A stretch of 64,000 bases of DNA from Paralichthys olivaceus (GCF_024713975.1 NC_091093.1:20522501-20586500), one strand, 5' to 3'; positions 40,604 to 58,549 are shown, counted from the stretch's first letter. The notes: generated from the letters alone by a model not told the origin. Numbers and translations are program-made.

Positions 40604-41444
40604 TAGAATGTTTTAAATTAATTTTATAGTTTCTTTATTTAGGCTAGGTTTCTTTATGAAAAAAATACGTTGTTTGTCAATATGAATGTATAGAATAAAA
40701 AAAATATTCAGCTTTCTGTCCTTTTTGCATAATATTTGTTTTAATTCAGCAACATTGTCATGCATACAGCATGGGATAGGCTTTTAAAAAAATCCTAATA
40801 CAAGATTACAAAGTGACCTATCCAAGATTATCAAATTTTCTTTTTTGGCACAAAGAACACTATAAGCGGTGTCATGTCTTTTCTTTGTATGATATCTCCA
40901 TTATTTCTCCTGGTGTGATTAGAAAATATCTCAAGGATTACAGAAAGGTATTATATGTTGATCTAAAGTAGAAAACAGATTAGGAATAAATCACAGAATT
41001 TAAAAATGCCAACAATGTTGTGTTTTTTTCATAATTTTATGCTTTCTTCTTTAACATACACATATTGATGCACTGGCCTTTATTTTTGCCAAAGCAATAT
41101 TGTCAAATATTGTGATGTAGATGCTTCTTCCTGTGCAGTTTTTTTTAAAAACTTTTTTAATTTATGATTTTGTTCCATGCAGAGCTGAAATGACTTTCGT
41201 CTTCACTGCTATGGCGATTCACACAAAATCTATCTTTAGCAACTTTGATACCTGATGAATCGTTTTAATAATTCATTAAAAAAAAGGTTCACTGGTTGGG
41301 CCGCTGTTTGCCTCAGTAAACGTAATAATATTTTAAGCCCTTTCTCAGACAACACAAGCATTTTCTTTATTTGATTATATCTTATATTGCCATTCATGTT
41401 TATCCAGCATACGTATATATTCTTTTCTCTGTGCACAGACCTCC

Positions 41445-41775
41445 CGAAGATAGTGTATAGTCTTTACTGTATTTTCAAACTATGCACTCAAAAGTCATTT
41501 TAGTGCATATACTTTGTAAGGGTCACTTCCATTGGTGGGTCCCTCAGTGTTCACCATCTAATCTGTAGTGGGACACCCAAGGTTGATCTTTAACTTCTCC
41601 TAATAAACTGCCTGACCACCAGGTGGAGTATATGACAGGAGTTTACTGCATGATTTGCAGTGTAACACTTGCCCTGACCACAACTTGGAAGGGACTTCTG
41701 GGTAACATGAAGTCTGGATGGGACACTTCTCAGTCACTATGCCATACTTGTCCTACTGTCTGACAGCAGTAACAC
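41445..41775 (+). mobile_element. Dispersed element containing copy 2 of the 80-bp repeat
   Basis: The segment begins near AGATAGTGTATAGTCTTTACTG and ends with CACTATGCCATACTTGTCCTA; these ends are weakly inverted-repeat-like. It includes the 80-bp block 41686-41765 shared with 37394-37473. Boundaries are approximate and the family name is unknown to me. Confidence 0.5.
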
Positions 41776-43056
41776 AAAATGTATCTTATTATTTCACCAA
41801 AGCAAATTACATTTCATCCCCTGCCAGAGAATTATCTGCACTTGAAACTGTGTTTAGAGCACATATACATGTTTATGTATATATATGTCTTTCCTGATTA
41901 GAACTTCTGCTCCATTCTCCTTTTGATTATACTTTGTCTCTGGCATAGAAAAAAAGAGATGTTAAAAATATTGAATAATATGGATCTAAATTCTCAGGTA
42001 CATTTACCTCCATAATAATGAGCAACATCAAATGGCTTAAATGTTGAAGAATGATGAAGACCAGCTTTAACTCCTGTCAAAAACACATTGTTGTCAAACT
42101 GACCAATGCAATCAGGGGTGTCTTTTTTTAAACATTGATACAAGATATAATAATATACTTAAAGTATAAAATAAAGTCTAACCACTCTTTAAGTTCTCAG
42201 ATTCTTAAAAATAGATGGACCAACATGCACAGGCATTCTTAGAAGAGTGAGATAACAAAAGAAAACTGATTAATATCAGTAATGAGTCATCCTTCTCTGA
42301 CTTGAGCAACATATAAAAAGAGGAACTTGGATGTTTGGTAGGACAAAAGCACATACAGCCCTAACAGCCTTATATGGGTAAATGAACGTGTTTGTGTGCG
42401 TAGTTTGGGAACGAAAAAAGTTTCATTTAAATGTTATTTAACGGATTAAAACAGCAGATTACATGATATACTTTAAAGTTACCCATTATGGGTGTGTTTG
42501 TGTGTTTGTGTGTGTGCGCCTGTCTGTGTGCCTTGTGATTCACCTTTGTCTAATAATACCAACAGCCCAGTCTGATAGTTGAATCTTGTGGAGTCCAAAG
42601 AAAATGAGGAATCAGGAATAAGAAGTGAGAGGGCTGGATGTTCCCTTGCATGCACGTCGAGCCACTGTTCCATGTCATTGTGAAACACATGATGGCCACT
42701 GAAACCTCTGGTGACTATCAGCCAGGAAACACAGGCCCTCTCTGTGGACTGTCCACCCACCGCCATTTATGAAACAGGAAAAAAAAACCTTTTTAGTTAA
42801 AGTCTCATCATCCATTTTTTAGGGTTTTATATAAAATACTATACATTCATACTGAATTATTTGTGAAGATGTTAAAACTCTCCAAAATTGCATGTTGCAT
42901 GTTAAAGTTACTGCTGGTAGTTAATAGCTGACACTGTTTTGAAAAAGAAAAAATGGATCGGATCATATCTAAATTAGGTCAAGCTCACTTTGTTTCTTAA
43001 CTTTTTCAGTCATGAAACAAACAATAACTTAAAGCAGATACATTTATTGTTGTTCT

Positions 43057-43414
43057 TTAAAGGTTCAGTGTGTAAGATTTAGGTGAAAGGGATCTATTGT
43101 TAGAAATGTAATATAAAATAATCCTGTTTTCACTAGTGTGTTTCATTTAAATTGTAAGAATTGTTGTTTTCTTTACCCTAGAATGGGCCCTTTATATTTA
43201 AATACTTTATATTTACATCTGGAGTGGGTCCTCTCTACGGAGCCAGCCATGTTTTCTACAGAGGTCAAACTAAACCTTTTGAGTTTTATGACAACTAAAG
43301 GCTATCACAGGTTCTCTCTCATGTTTGAAGGGGGAGGGTGAGGTGAGGGGTATTCAACTGCAACATGTAACTTCAACACTAAATGTCACTACATTCTACA
43401 CACTGAACCTTTAA
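43057..43414 (-). mobile_element. MITE with TTAA ends, copy 2 (opposite orientation)
   Basis: Left end TTAAAGGTTCAGTGTGTAAG and right end CTACACACTGAACCTTTAA form the terminal inverted repeat. It is about 358 bp. The internal ATTTAGGTGAAAGGGATCTATTG matches the reverse complement of the 3' part of the copy at 40256-40603. Confidence 0.82.
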
Positions 43415-43855
43415 GATCCATGAGGAATCAATGGAAAATATCAAAACAAAAAAAAAGCTCTCTCACAATGGTGAGTTTTTGCATAATCTTGCTTACAATC
43501 ATAATGCTAGGTTGATAATGCTATAAAGAGGAAGCATCTATTTATTTTTGTATTGATTTGTGTTTCTTGGAGATAAGCAAATACATGCTGCCATTGAATT
43601 AAAAGTGGCCAAACTCTTTTGAGAAAAAGATGTGCAAGACATGCAGTGTTGACTCAATAAGCTCACGTTCATACTGTCAGTGTGAGTTGGAGATTCATTT
43701 ACAGTAAATTCAAGATTAAATACAGGGTCAGCTGTTCAGTGTAACTAGTCCGACTGAATGAACTGAACTTAGCAGCAGCAGCAGAGGTCCTCACTGGATT
43801 CACAGTTTGAAAAACGTGCTTTGTAGGAAGAGTTTTTGTCACCTTCTTGTTTTAA

Positions 43856-43906
43856 TAAGGAAGAAGAAGAAGGAGAAGAAGAAGGAGGAGAAGGAGAAGA
43901 AGAAGC
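43856..43906 (+). repeat. Polypurine GAA/GGA tract
   Basis: About 50 consecutive purines made of AAG/GAG triplets; the complementary strand is polypyrimidine. Confidence 0.9.
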
Positions 43907-44229
43907 CTCATGGTACCAAACTAAATTGGTAAAATTAAGGAAGTTTTTAGTTCCCCTGCTAATTCAGAGATATATAGAAAGCCTGAGTTTTTGAACCACC
44001 TTTGGCAATTTGCTTCCAGTCGTCCAGCAACTCTGTCGTGGAGGTTTACAACTGATCACTGCTGTGTTGAACTGAGAGCGACGGTAAGACCTTAGAAAAC
44101 TTGTTCTCTGACTGAGGCTGTGGGCGTTTCCTGACTTTCCTCACACGAGTACACCGATATGACAGAGTTAAGGTTTGCAAGGTTGATTTATCAAGATTTA
44201 CTGTTTGTGATGATTTGTTTGTTTGTTTA

Positions 44230-44230
44230 T

Positions 44231-44310
<80 letters not shown>
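44230..44310. repeat. (GATA)n microsatellite
   Basis: An essentially pure tetranucleotide tract of about 20 units, 200 bp left of the larger array. Confidence 0.95.
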
Positions 44311-44311
<1 letters not shown>

Positions 44312-44502
44312 TCTCTGCAATGTACTCTCTGTCTCATGTCTGTAATTTCATCCAGTATGTGCAATAGTATATCCAAATGTCTGTTTATGTATGTATGTAT
44401 GTTTAACTAGTATATCTTGTACACCCTCTCAAAAAACCTTAGCATTAAGCATTAATAATTACATTTGTGAGCAGAATGCAATGTAATTTGGATGAAAATG
44501 AA

Positions 44503-44619
44503 AAGACAGATGGACAGATAGAAAGATAGATAGACAGATAAATAGATAGATAGACAGATAGATAGACCGATAGATATACATATATATATGTAGATAGACA
44601 GATAGATAGATAGATAGAC

Positions 44620-44710
<91 letters not shown>

Positions 44711-44715
44711 CAGAC

Positions 44716-44766
<51 letters not shown>

Positions 44767-44841
44767 CATATGTATATGTAGATAGATAGATAGACAGATA
44801 TACATATATTTGTAGATAGATAGATAGACAGATAGATAGAC

Positions 44842-44936
<95 letters not shown>

Positions 44937-44982
44937 CATATGTATATGTAGATAGATAGATAGACAGATATACATATATTTG

Positions 44983-45030
<48 letters not shown>

Positions 45031-45114
45031 CAGATAAATAGATAGACAGGTATACATGTGTATATGTAGATAGATAGATAGACAGATATACATATATTTG
45101 TAGATAGATAGATA
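44503..45114. repeat. GATA/GACA satellite array with higher-order repeats
   Basis: About 610 bp of GATA with scattered GACA units, resembling Bkm-type satellite. A 60-bp segment at 44761-44820 (GATAGACATATGTATATGTA ... TACATATATTTG) recurs exactly at 44931-44990, offset 170 bp, and a variant lies at 45041-45110. All three minus-strand frames are open, giving Ser-Ile-Tyr-Leu repeats; this is a property of the tetranucleotide and not coding. Confidence 0.95.
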
Positions 45115-45239
45115 TGCTGCTATTTGCATTCATGCAGTAAAAAGAATAATGCAGCCTGTCAGGGTTTTTTTTCTTTTCTTCTCTTCTTTTTTGCTCAAAC
45201 CTTTTTTCTTTTCTTTTTTTCAACTGAATTACTCAACAA

Positions 45240-45500
45240 TCTGAGAAGAAATGGTGAGCGAAGACGATTACGAAATGTGAATAGATGGAGTTACAGAGTG
45301 TGGACATCAACCTGCAGTCATTCTGGTCAAACTGATATTCTGCAGAGGAGGAGTGCAACACTTCCTGTTGCGACGTACCCTGTATCCTGTTTTCCACAGT
45401 CAGTGGTCATGCGTGTCATTCCCCTCTGCTCGGCTGTGCGGGCACAACCTCGTGACCCTGTGCTGTGACTCCCCTCACACTGTTCTGCATGTTTAACATT
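45240..45500. promoter_or_regulatory. Candidate distal spi1 regulatory element
   Basis: A non-repeat island directly right of the GATA array and about 5.5 kb upstream of the spi1 start. Motifs: ETS-type CACTTCCTGTTGCG (45359-45372, overlapping a C/EBP-like TTGCG), a second ETS-like ATCCTG, RUNX-like TTTCCACA (45391-45398) and AGTGGTCA. Mammalian SPI1 has an upstream enhancer bound by PU.1, RUNX1 and C/EBP in the same intergenic interval. Equivalence is inference. Confidence 0.3.
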
Positions 45501-46177
45501 AGATGAATGTCTCACGTTCTGTTGAGAAATGACTGAGACTTTATTCTGCGTTACTTAAAGTGGGTGGGGGCAGAAAACAATAAATATCAGCCTGGTTTCA
45601 CTGAATATATCTCATGTGTACTGAAGTGTTAAATAAGCACCAGTAATAGTAATACTGTACAGCCAGCAGACGGTGCCTCTTAAAATAAAAGCATGCAAAG
45701 ATAGTGATGAGAGCACTGACACCTCCACACAGGCCAGAGACCCCAGGGGCCAAACTCTGCGACCGTGAAGTAAGAGGTGCCACTGTAACTCTGTGTTTGG
45801 CCTGTGTGGGCTTGAAACATCACAGATACAGATCTTGTGACTGTATTCAGACGACAAACTGAAGTGTTCAGTTACACCCTGTGGTGGGACCAAACCAGAA
45901 GCCAGTATACGCAGGCAGGGACACTTCACACTGCGTCACAAATATATCCCTGTTCTCAACTTTGTTATATACAGTACAACTCACTGGACAAGTTGTTATC
46001 AAAGAGTAAGAGCTAATCAGTTATAATCACATGTTGAGATCCTTAATATAAAGGATCAGTTTGACGGTTTGGGATTATTTGTTTTTCTTGTCACAAGTTG
46101 AAAAGATGTGAATATGAAGATGCAGTGAGCAGCTTGTGAGTTTATCTTAAAATAAAGCCTGGAAATAGTTCTACCTA

Positions 46178-46452
46178 CCAGCACCTTCAAAGATGAATGA
46201 TGTTGCATCTCATTTGTAAGAAATGCTCCACCGCATCACACCTCACAAAATTAAACATACAGATAAAACTAACGCAAAGTGTTTATTTGTGAGCTGTGGA
46301 AGTGCTGGTAGAAAGACGTAGACCACTCTCCAGCACCTTGAAAGATCACGCATCTCATTTGTAAGAAACTACCCACCACATAACACCCTATAAAAATACA
46401 CATGCAGATAAAACAAACAAGACTTAAAATCATTTTGCGCTGTGGAAGGCCA
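46178..46452. repeat. Two-unit tandem duplication, period about 150 bp
   Basis: CCAGCACCTT at 46178 and 46330 starts two diverged copies that share GCATCTCATTTGTAAGAAA, CAGATAAAAC and GCTGTGGAAG in order. It is not coding. Confidence 0.75.
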
Positions 46453-48559
46453 TATGTTTAAACCTGTTTCTAGTCTGTGTGATAAACTACAGTATAAACT
46501 GCCCTTATCTTCTGACTGTAGTTCACAATGTCGATCCTCTTCTTTGACTCTTGGCAAGGAGGCAAAAATCCACAAATGTCTAATTATGCTATTAAGCCGC
46601 AGCAGCAGCCCACTGTAAAACAATTCCAATGACAAGTAAAAGTCCAGCTTAGAAAATGTTCTTTAAAGCAAGAATGTATAACTTTTTGGATGATCACTTG
46701 CGCATTATCCCTCTTAGAAGTAAAAATGTAAATCTCTAAGGGACAAAACAACAATAAAACTCACCTTTGTTCCTCTCAAAACACTGTGGTCTGAGCAGTA
46801 CGGAAAATAATGTTAGCAAAAGAAATTTAAGGTGTTTAACCAGTTTTCTCACTCTGATCTGTATTATTGTTTAAATGTCCTACAGACAATGTTATCCCAT
46901 AGCTGCACAGGATTTCAGGAAGTTTAATAGCAAAATTTGGTTAAAAGTTAAAGTACCGATGGCCATTAAATATTACTAATGCATTATAACATTATTATCT
47001 ATAACAGTGTACCATACTTTACCAGATTGTGTGTATGTATATATGGAAGTACATTAGCCAAGGTGTAAAATATATTTTTTAAATGCTTAAAGGTATTTAG
47101 GATATCAAATGGAAAGATCTTGTGACTTGTACCTGTACTGAGTTACATCTCACCACTGCTGATATATGCTTTTAGTCAGTTGTGGGCCTCTGTGGGAGCA
47201 TAAATAAATGAGTCATGTGACACAGATGAAAACTGAACATGGTCATTCTCACATGTTCTGTGTGGCTGTTTTTTTCATGCAATTGTTTCCACAACTATAT
47301 ACAGCACATAAAATCCAATATATGAAGCAAATATGGGGAATATCACTGGATTGTTGAGCCCATGGCAGGACTGTGAAAATCATGTTAAATTCTTTATAAT
47401 ACAATCCAATAACATCAGTCTCCGACTCAACTAACCTGAAAAAAGGTGTACCTAACAAAGTGGGTATATTTTCAATGCAAGAGATCAATAACTAGAACAC
47501 ACTTAAAACACATTTTGGAAAAACAAGACACGGCATGTGATCTGTCTGGGTGATGATGACTATGTTTTTTTATGATGTTGCAATCTGCCTGCAGAATGTG
47601 AAAAGAAGAGTCACAGGCTTAAACACTCTTTGGTTTCAAACCAACCAGTCACATTACTTTACATAACGTTTGATAATAAGAAATGGAAAAATAATGTTGG
47701 TGGGGAATATTTCTGTGTAATGAAACCAAAAGGTTATCTCGTGCCAACTGCACTTTCTAATATGTCTTACACAGTAATGTTTGTTATTACACTTTGGTTT
47801 TGCTTTCCCACAGACAGTGACGCAGTGAAGGGTTAACTTTGCTGCAGCACCTGGAGCTCGTAAGGATTCAGTTTGTTGTCAAAGGATATTTCAACAAACT
47901 GCATCAAGTAGGAAACATGGTTGCTCAGAGACTTGGCACTTAAATTAAAAGGTTACGGTGGAAATCCACTTTGAGTCAGAGAAACTTCAGAAGAAAACAA
48001 ACACCAACAAAAAAGCAACCGGCTCTTATCGAAGCCTGGATCATCCAGACCATGTGACACACCATGGATTCATTTAAAGACGAACTTCAAGGAACTGAAT
48101 CTGAAAGACAAGTACCTAGTTCCTCATTTAATAATATGTCACTCTTGGTGTGCATGCACTGTATGCATGTACTTTATTTCTCAGGTCACAAGCACAACAA
48201 ACAGACAGCGACTTATTCATAGAGCTCTGTGCAGAAAACCAAACTTTGAGGCATCTGAAAAGTCATTAAAAAAGGCTGAGAGAAGCAGATCAGACAGACA
48301 GAGATAAAGATGTCCGTGTGTAAAGAGGTAAAACAGACAGAGCTGAAAATAACCTGAATTAAATACAGTTTTCTTTTTCAAATTAAACAAATCCAATCCA
48401 ATTTATTCAAATCATTTCTTTAGTCAATAATGATATTACCACACTAGGTAAAAGCACCATATATATTTGACTGAATCATTCTTCAAGTTGCTGTAAAAGT
48501 CTTTTGTCTGAAATAAAGTGTCTAATAAAATTGTGTTATTGTACATTTGTAGTGTGTTA

Positions 48560-48845
48560 TTGCTTAAAAGATCAGAAAAGATCGTGGACCATATATCATG
48601 ATGGTGGATCACCAATCCGAGATCGTGATGGTGGATAATGGATCGTGATCATGTTGGCAGCTGTTCTTCACATGTGGCTCTTTCTGTTTTTTGTTTTTTT
48701 ACCCCTGTTAATATGTTTTGGGGAAGCTTTCTCTTACTCTTGTTGGGAGTTAATAACAGAGGACGTCGCATCTTGTTTAGCCCTATGAGACAAAGTGAGA
48801 TTTGTGAAAATAGGCTATACAAATAAAATGTGACTGATTGATGTA
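48560..48845 (+). repeat. Dispersed repeat with ATCGTGATGGTGGAT repeats and TGATTGATG tail
   Basis: Short reiterations of GATCGTGATGGTGGAT at 48575-48655 are followed, about 150 bp later, by GGCTATACAAATAAAATGTGACTGATTGATG, an end typical of abundant fish retroposon/transposon relics. Confidence 0.55.
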
Positions 48846-49891
48846 GTTTTAGATAATAAATACGGAATTTTTCATTTCTAACCAAACAATATGCAGTGTA
48901 GAATGAAATATCATTTCTCCAGGGCAGTGGAATTATCTAAAAAATAAAGTATCTAAAAAACAAACAAATAGTCAAATTTAGTAAATAAATAGTTAAACAA
49001 AAACAATCACCAGAAGAAAATCCATTATACTTTGGCTTCACTGGAAATAGTTATGATGGAAATGGTGCCTGGTTTGCTGCAGCTGTGTATTAATACTCTT
49101 GGAAAATGCTGCTGTTTACACCGTCGGTTTTGTTCAACCAGCTGTGATTAAGATGGGGGCTGGCCACAGTCTGTGTGGTTTTAGTAACTCCACATACAGA
49201 GATTCTGATGGTCCTCCGTCAGTGAGGAAAGAGGACAGGACGACACATTGACCAAAAGTTACAACACACACAAAGATCGAATGATCTCAACCACCTGTTT
49301 TAAAGTTGAGCTGTGATAAAATCCTGTGCCTTATTACTTGTTTTTCAAAAGAGTATTTATCAAAGTTACTACAGAGTTTTGAAGCTCTCAGCAACAAAGG
49401 AAGGAATAAACATACTGATATTGGTAGGAGATCAAAATATCCAGAACATTTCAATATATCAGAAATATATATACATTTTTCAGCACATAACCTTATCCCA
49501 GTGCTGCAGTCATCTTTAAACATCAGGTCAAAAAATAGGTTTGTGCTACACACTTACTGGACCATGCAATGAGTCTCTCAACTTTAAAATACGCAATATC
49601 CTCAGTCTTCACAGTTGCCTTGATATGTTCAGACACTAGTAGTCAACAAATTTGACTTTTGTCTTAATAACACAAAAATAATCAGCGACATTTATTTATA
49701 CCAATCACAAAAACCAAACTAAAAGGAACCATCCTTTGGTGGTTCCTTAGTTGGCTATTGGTGTTTTGCAGCAGATGGAATCAGTTCCCTAAGGAAAGGT
49801 TCAAGCAGCGTCTCCGCTTTGTGATAACCATAATCTCTATTTACCTCAGTGCAGTTGCACCACTGATACTGTACCTCCATCTTATCTTCCA

Positions 49892-49930
49892 GATGTGTGT
49901 GTGTGTGTGTGTGTGTATGTGTGTGTGTCA
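49892..49930. repeat. (TG)n microsatellite
   Basis: About 19 TG units with one TA interruption, 950 bp upstream of the spi1 start. Confidence 0.95.
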
Positions 49931-50446
49931 CCATGTGCACTTTCAGTGCGTCAGTTTCAGTTGTTTGATTTACCGACACATTTAGTGAATGACGTTGTCT
50001 TTGTGGTGCACGTGAACTGTAAATGATATATCCATCTAATTAATACATGTATTTATAATGTTCTAGTCATGTAATGCTTCTTAGTGTTATTTGATATTTT
50101 GTGTAAGCTAGTGGAGTAACATGTATTGCATGTTTTAATAAACCTGCCTAAGAAAGCAGATTTTAATTCAGTTTGATGTGATCAATTGTTATAAAGGATA
50201 TTGGGTAAAACTTTACTTTGACCTGCACTGACTGAGTATTTAGAACTTCTATTCGACCAGTTACTAACTGGCGTTTACATGACAATGTAGCTGTACACAT
50301 ATAAAATGGCATTACGTGTTTATTTATTTACAGCATGTACCCATAATGCTTTGTCTCACCACATGTTCACCAAAAAGTGAACTCTACTGGTGTGGAGACC
50401 AACACGTGAGCTAATTGAAAATAGGTTAAAAGTCTAAGACATTTTC

Positions 50447-50458
50447 GGGGGGGGGGGG
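50447..50458 (+). repeat. G12 homopolymer
   Basis: Twelve consecutive guanines followed by TAAAAAA, about 415 bp before the spi1 start codon. Confidence 0.9.
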
Positions 50459-50469
50459 TAAAAAACCCT

Positions 50470-50872
50470 TGGTGATGATTGGCTGCTGAGGGAGGGGACA
50501 GTAGATAGACCCTGATAAAAATGTCATGGTCTCCTCAGACAAATCATCAATGCCCAGGAAGCTTCAGCAGACACACTCGATTGCTCCCACCCACACAAAT
50601 TTTACAGAAGTCAAAAGTTCCTTTTTCATTTCACAGTTAAACAGCAGGCCTCGCTTATTACATTTTATCTGACACGGCTGAAGGCCTTCGACGGTAGAGA
50701 AGGTCGACGCTGCGTGTGAGCTTTACAATAAGAGAGAGACATTTGGGTTTTTTTTCGTTGAGTGAGAGGAAATTTTGAAACATTGTGCAATGGTGCCGCA
50801 AAAGTTTTGAAAGGTTGTGAGTGTTTTGCCAGCAAAGCGTCTTAGAGTCGGTCCATTGGAGAAGAGGTCTCC
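50470..50872 (+). promoter_or_regulatory. spi1: spi1 proximal promoter and 5' untranslated region
   Basis: Motifs visible: inverted CCAAT (ATTGG, 50478-50482), GATA-type TTATCT (50665-50670), PU-box-like GAGGAA (50766-50771) and C/EBP-like ATTGTGCAAT (50782-50791). No convincing TATA box. PU.1 is known to autoregulate and to be controlled by C/EBP and antagonised by GATA1, so the combination is plausible, but each motif alone is common by chance. Confidence 0.45.
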
Positions 50873-56355
<5,483 letters not shown>

Positions 56356-56754
56356 GCAGAAGAGAAACGTCCGGTGGAATCATTAAAAGTTGTTTCTGGT
56401 CTTAGATGCTTAATCAACCTTGTTCTTCTGGTAAATACTGTAGCATCTTGTACAGAGGAATCATTCCCTTGAAACTACTGGGTAATGCAGCATGAATGTG
56501 GAATAGAAATATATAACAGAGACCACTCAAGTATCTCCTGTTTTGATTCCCTCATATTCACCTAAAATAGGCAAAGCCTGAACTCTGACCCCTGCCCACT
56601 ACTTCCAGGTGGTGGCAGCAGGCTGCTTCGTAGAGCAGCAGTCTCCATGTGGTGGCCAAAGTTGAAACTGCAAGTCATGTGATGCTGGGGTTCAGAGGGA
56701 AGGTTTTCCATAGAGTATCTTAAAGAAATATAGAATGAACAACAGCATTAAAGA

Positions 56755-56760
56755 AATAAA
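56755..56760 (+). terminator. spi1: Possible spi1 polyadenylation signal
   Basis: AATAAA, 400 bp after the stop codon; other AATAAA hexamers occur downstream (for example near 58350). Confidence 0.45.
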
Positions 56761-56859
56761 AATAGTTACTGAGCACAAACAATAAACAATCAACTGTCTG
56801 CAAATCACAATTTAAATCATTAGCTCAGATACATATAGTCAGTCAGTCTATAATAATAA

Positions 56860-56930
56860 TAATAAACTTTATTTATATAGCACCTTTATGAAGTGCAAAT
56901 CAAAAAAGAAAATACAAGAGAAAAAACAGG
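56860..56930 (+). repeat. Dispersed repeat fragment (TTTATTTATATAGCACC)
   Basis: AATAATAATAAACTTTATTT followed by ATATAGCACCTTTATGAAGTG resembles the start of the repeat family at 53915. Confidence 0.5.
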
Positions 56931-58549
56931 ATATGTGACAAGAAAGCCCTGTAAAAAACTTTGATCACATAAAAGTGGTAAATTGACAATAAAAAATAAA
57001 TAGATAAATACATGGTGATAAGAAAATTTTAAAAAGACGATAAAAAGATGACATCACAAAGTAAGTCTTTACAAATGGGCTTCATGAATTCATTCAAAAA
57101 AAGTCACTGACTGTGAGCTTAATATATTTAATCTAAAATATGTCAGTGAGGGTGCACAAAATATTTTAAAACTCTGTATAATGCAATACAATTCAGAAAC
57201 ACACAAACATCCTCCACACACGCACAAACTGGCAACTGAGTTTACATTTCAAATATCACTGACTGCAGCTGTGAGACTAAAGGCACAAACCTATGAGCTT
57301 CATGCTCTTGCCCACAGGAAGCATACAAAACTTTTTTTAGCAGACAGTACGTGCAGCATGTGCTGGGTGGGCAAGTTCCACTGAAATCAAACGGCCACAT
57401 TTTAAAATACCTCATCCATTGTTTAATATTTCCAAGGTGCCAAATCCTCCATTGCCCAACATGATCATTTGACGGTTCATGAACTCTGTAGAACTGGACA
57501 CTGGTCTTGATTATCTGTTTACAAACTCTGGTAAATTATCCATCTTCTTTTTTTAGTTTAGTTCCATTTCAAATAAAATGTTTGGGACGTATACTTACTG
57601 GATTTACCAAGACTGAGAAAGTGGCAGGGTTAATATGAAGCTGTGTCCAGCAGCGGGTTATTTCAGCCTTCCATTGAGAAACAGGGGGAAACTGCTTCCA
57701 GGCAGGTAATAAAATCTGTCTCTCCATCTTGTCTTAAAGGTCTGAAGCTCAGTGTTAAACTCAATTCATCTAATCTAGACACAAAGCTAAGTTTGAATAC
57801 GTCAGTTTGTAAAAGTTATGTGATGGCCTGTTTGTTTTCCAGTTGGGATGTCAGAGACTAACTTCATATTAAATGTCTATACAATTAATTATATGATACA
57901 TTTATAAACCTGTGTTATCAATCTTTTTATCTAACTCTCTGAATTCAATACTACTCCATAATAACTAGAATTGATATTGTACAGTCTGGGAAAGAGACAG
58001 GGGTGTTTTAACTATAAGTCACTGTTATGTTCGATATGTATTTTTAAATGTGTGTACACACATTGATCAGTGCGTAATATGTTTGGGAAACGTTTCTTTA
58101 CACATTTTTAACATGAAAATCAATGCTGTAATGATGTGTAAGTTCACAGAGGGTTCGGCCTTCTGCCTACGATGTCGTTGTCTCCTTGTGTCTTAAGTTC
58201 TCTTTTAATTATCTGTAACACCACTGTTTGTATATAAGTTTAATTTCCACTTCATATTTAAAACATTAGGGAGACACCAATAAGTCATTAATGAGATAGA
58301 ACGCTCACTGTGATCATATTATTGTAATGCTCTGTGTTTTGCTTGTAGAAAAAATAAATTGTTCATCTGTGTATTTTAACTTTTTCAGTGACAAGATCTT
58401 GCAACAGAGTTAAGGCACAAAAAGGAGAAGATGGCGAAGTAAAGATTATTTTGAGTTGTTTGGTGTGAGTTGCACAGATGAAGTCTCTCACCGTTCATTA
58501 CTGCTATAAAGATAAGTGAATGTTGAGGAACTGTGAGGTTAGTACCAGC

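Larger units (their letters stand above)
40604..50440. other. slc39a13-spi1 intergenic interval
   Basis: About 10 kb without a recognisable gene. It is rich in simple and dispersed repeats (listed separately). Non-repeat windows that could hold regulatory DNA include 45240-45500 and 48960-49250. The open frames of up to 254 codons between 44445 and 45223 are translations of the GATA array and not proteins. Confidence 0.65.

Noticed and set aside
44445-45223. Three overlapping minus-strand open frames of 176-254 codons rich in Ser-Ile-Tyr-Leu
   Set aside because: They are translations of the GATA/GACA tetranucleotide array in all frames; no splice context or protein family.
45124-45468. 114-codon plus-strand open frame next to the GATA array
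   Set aside because: No splice sites or recognisable family; more likely regulatory DNA.
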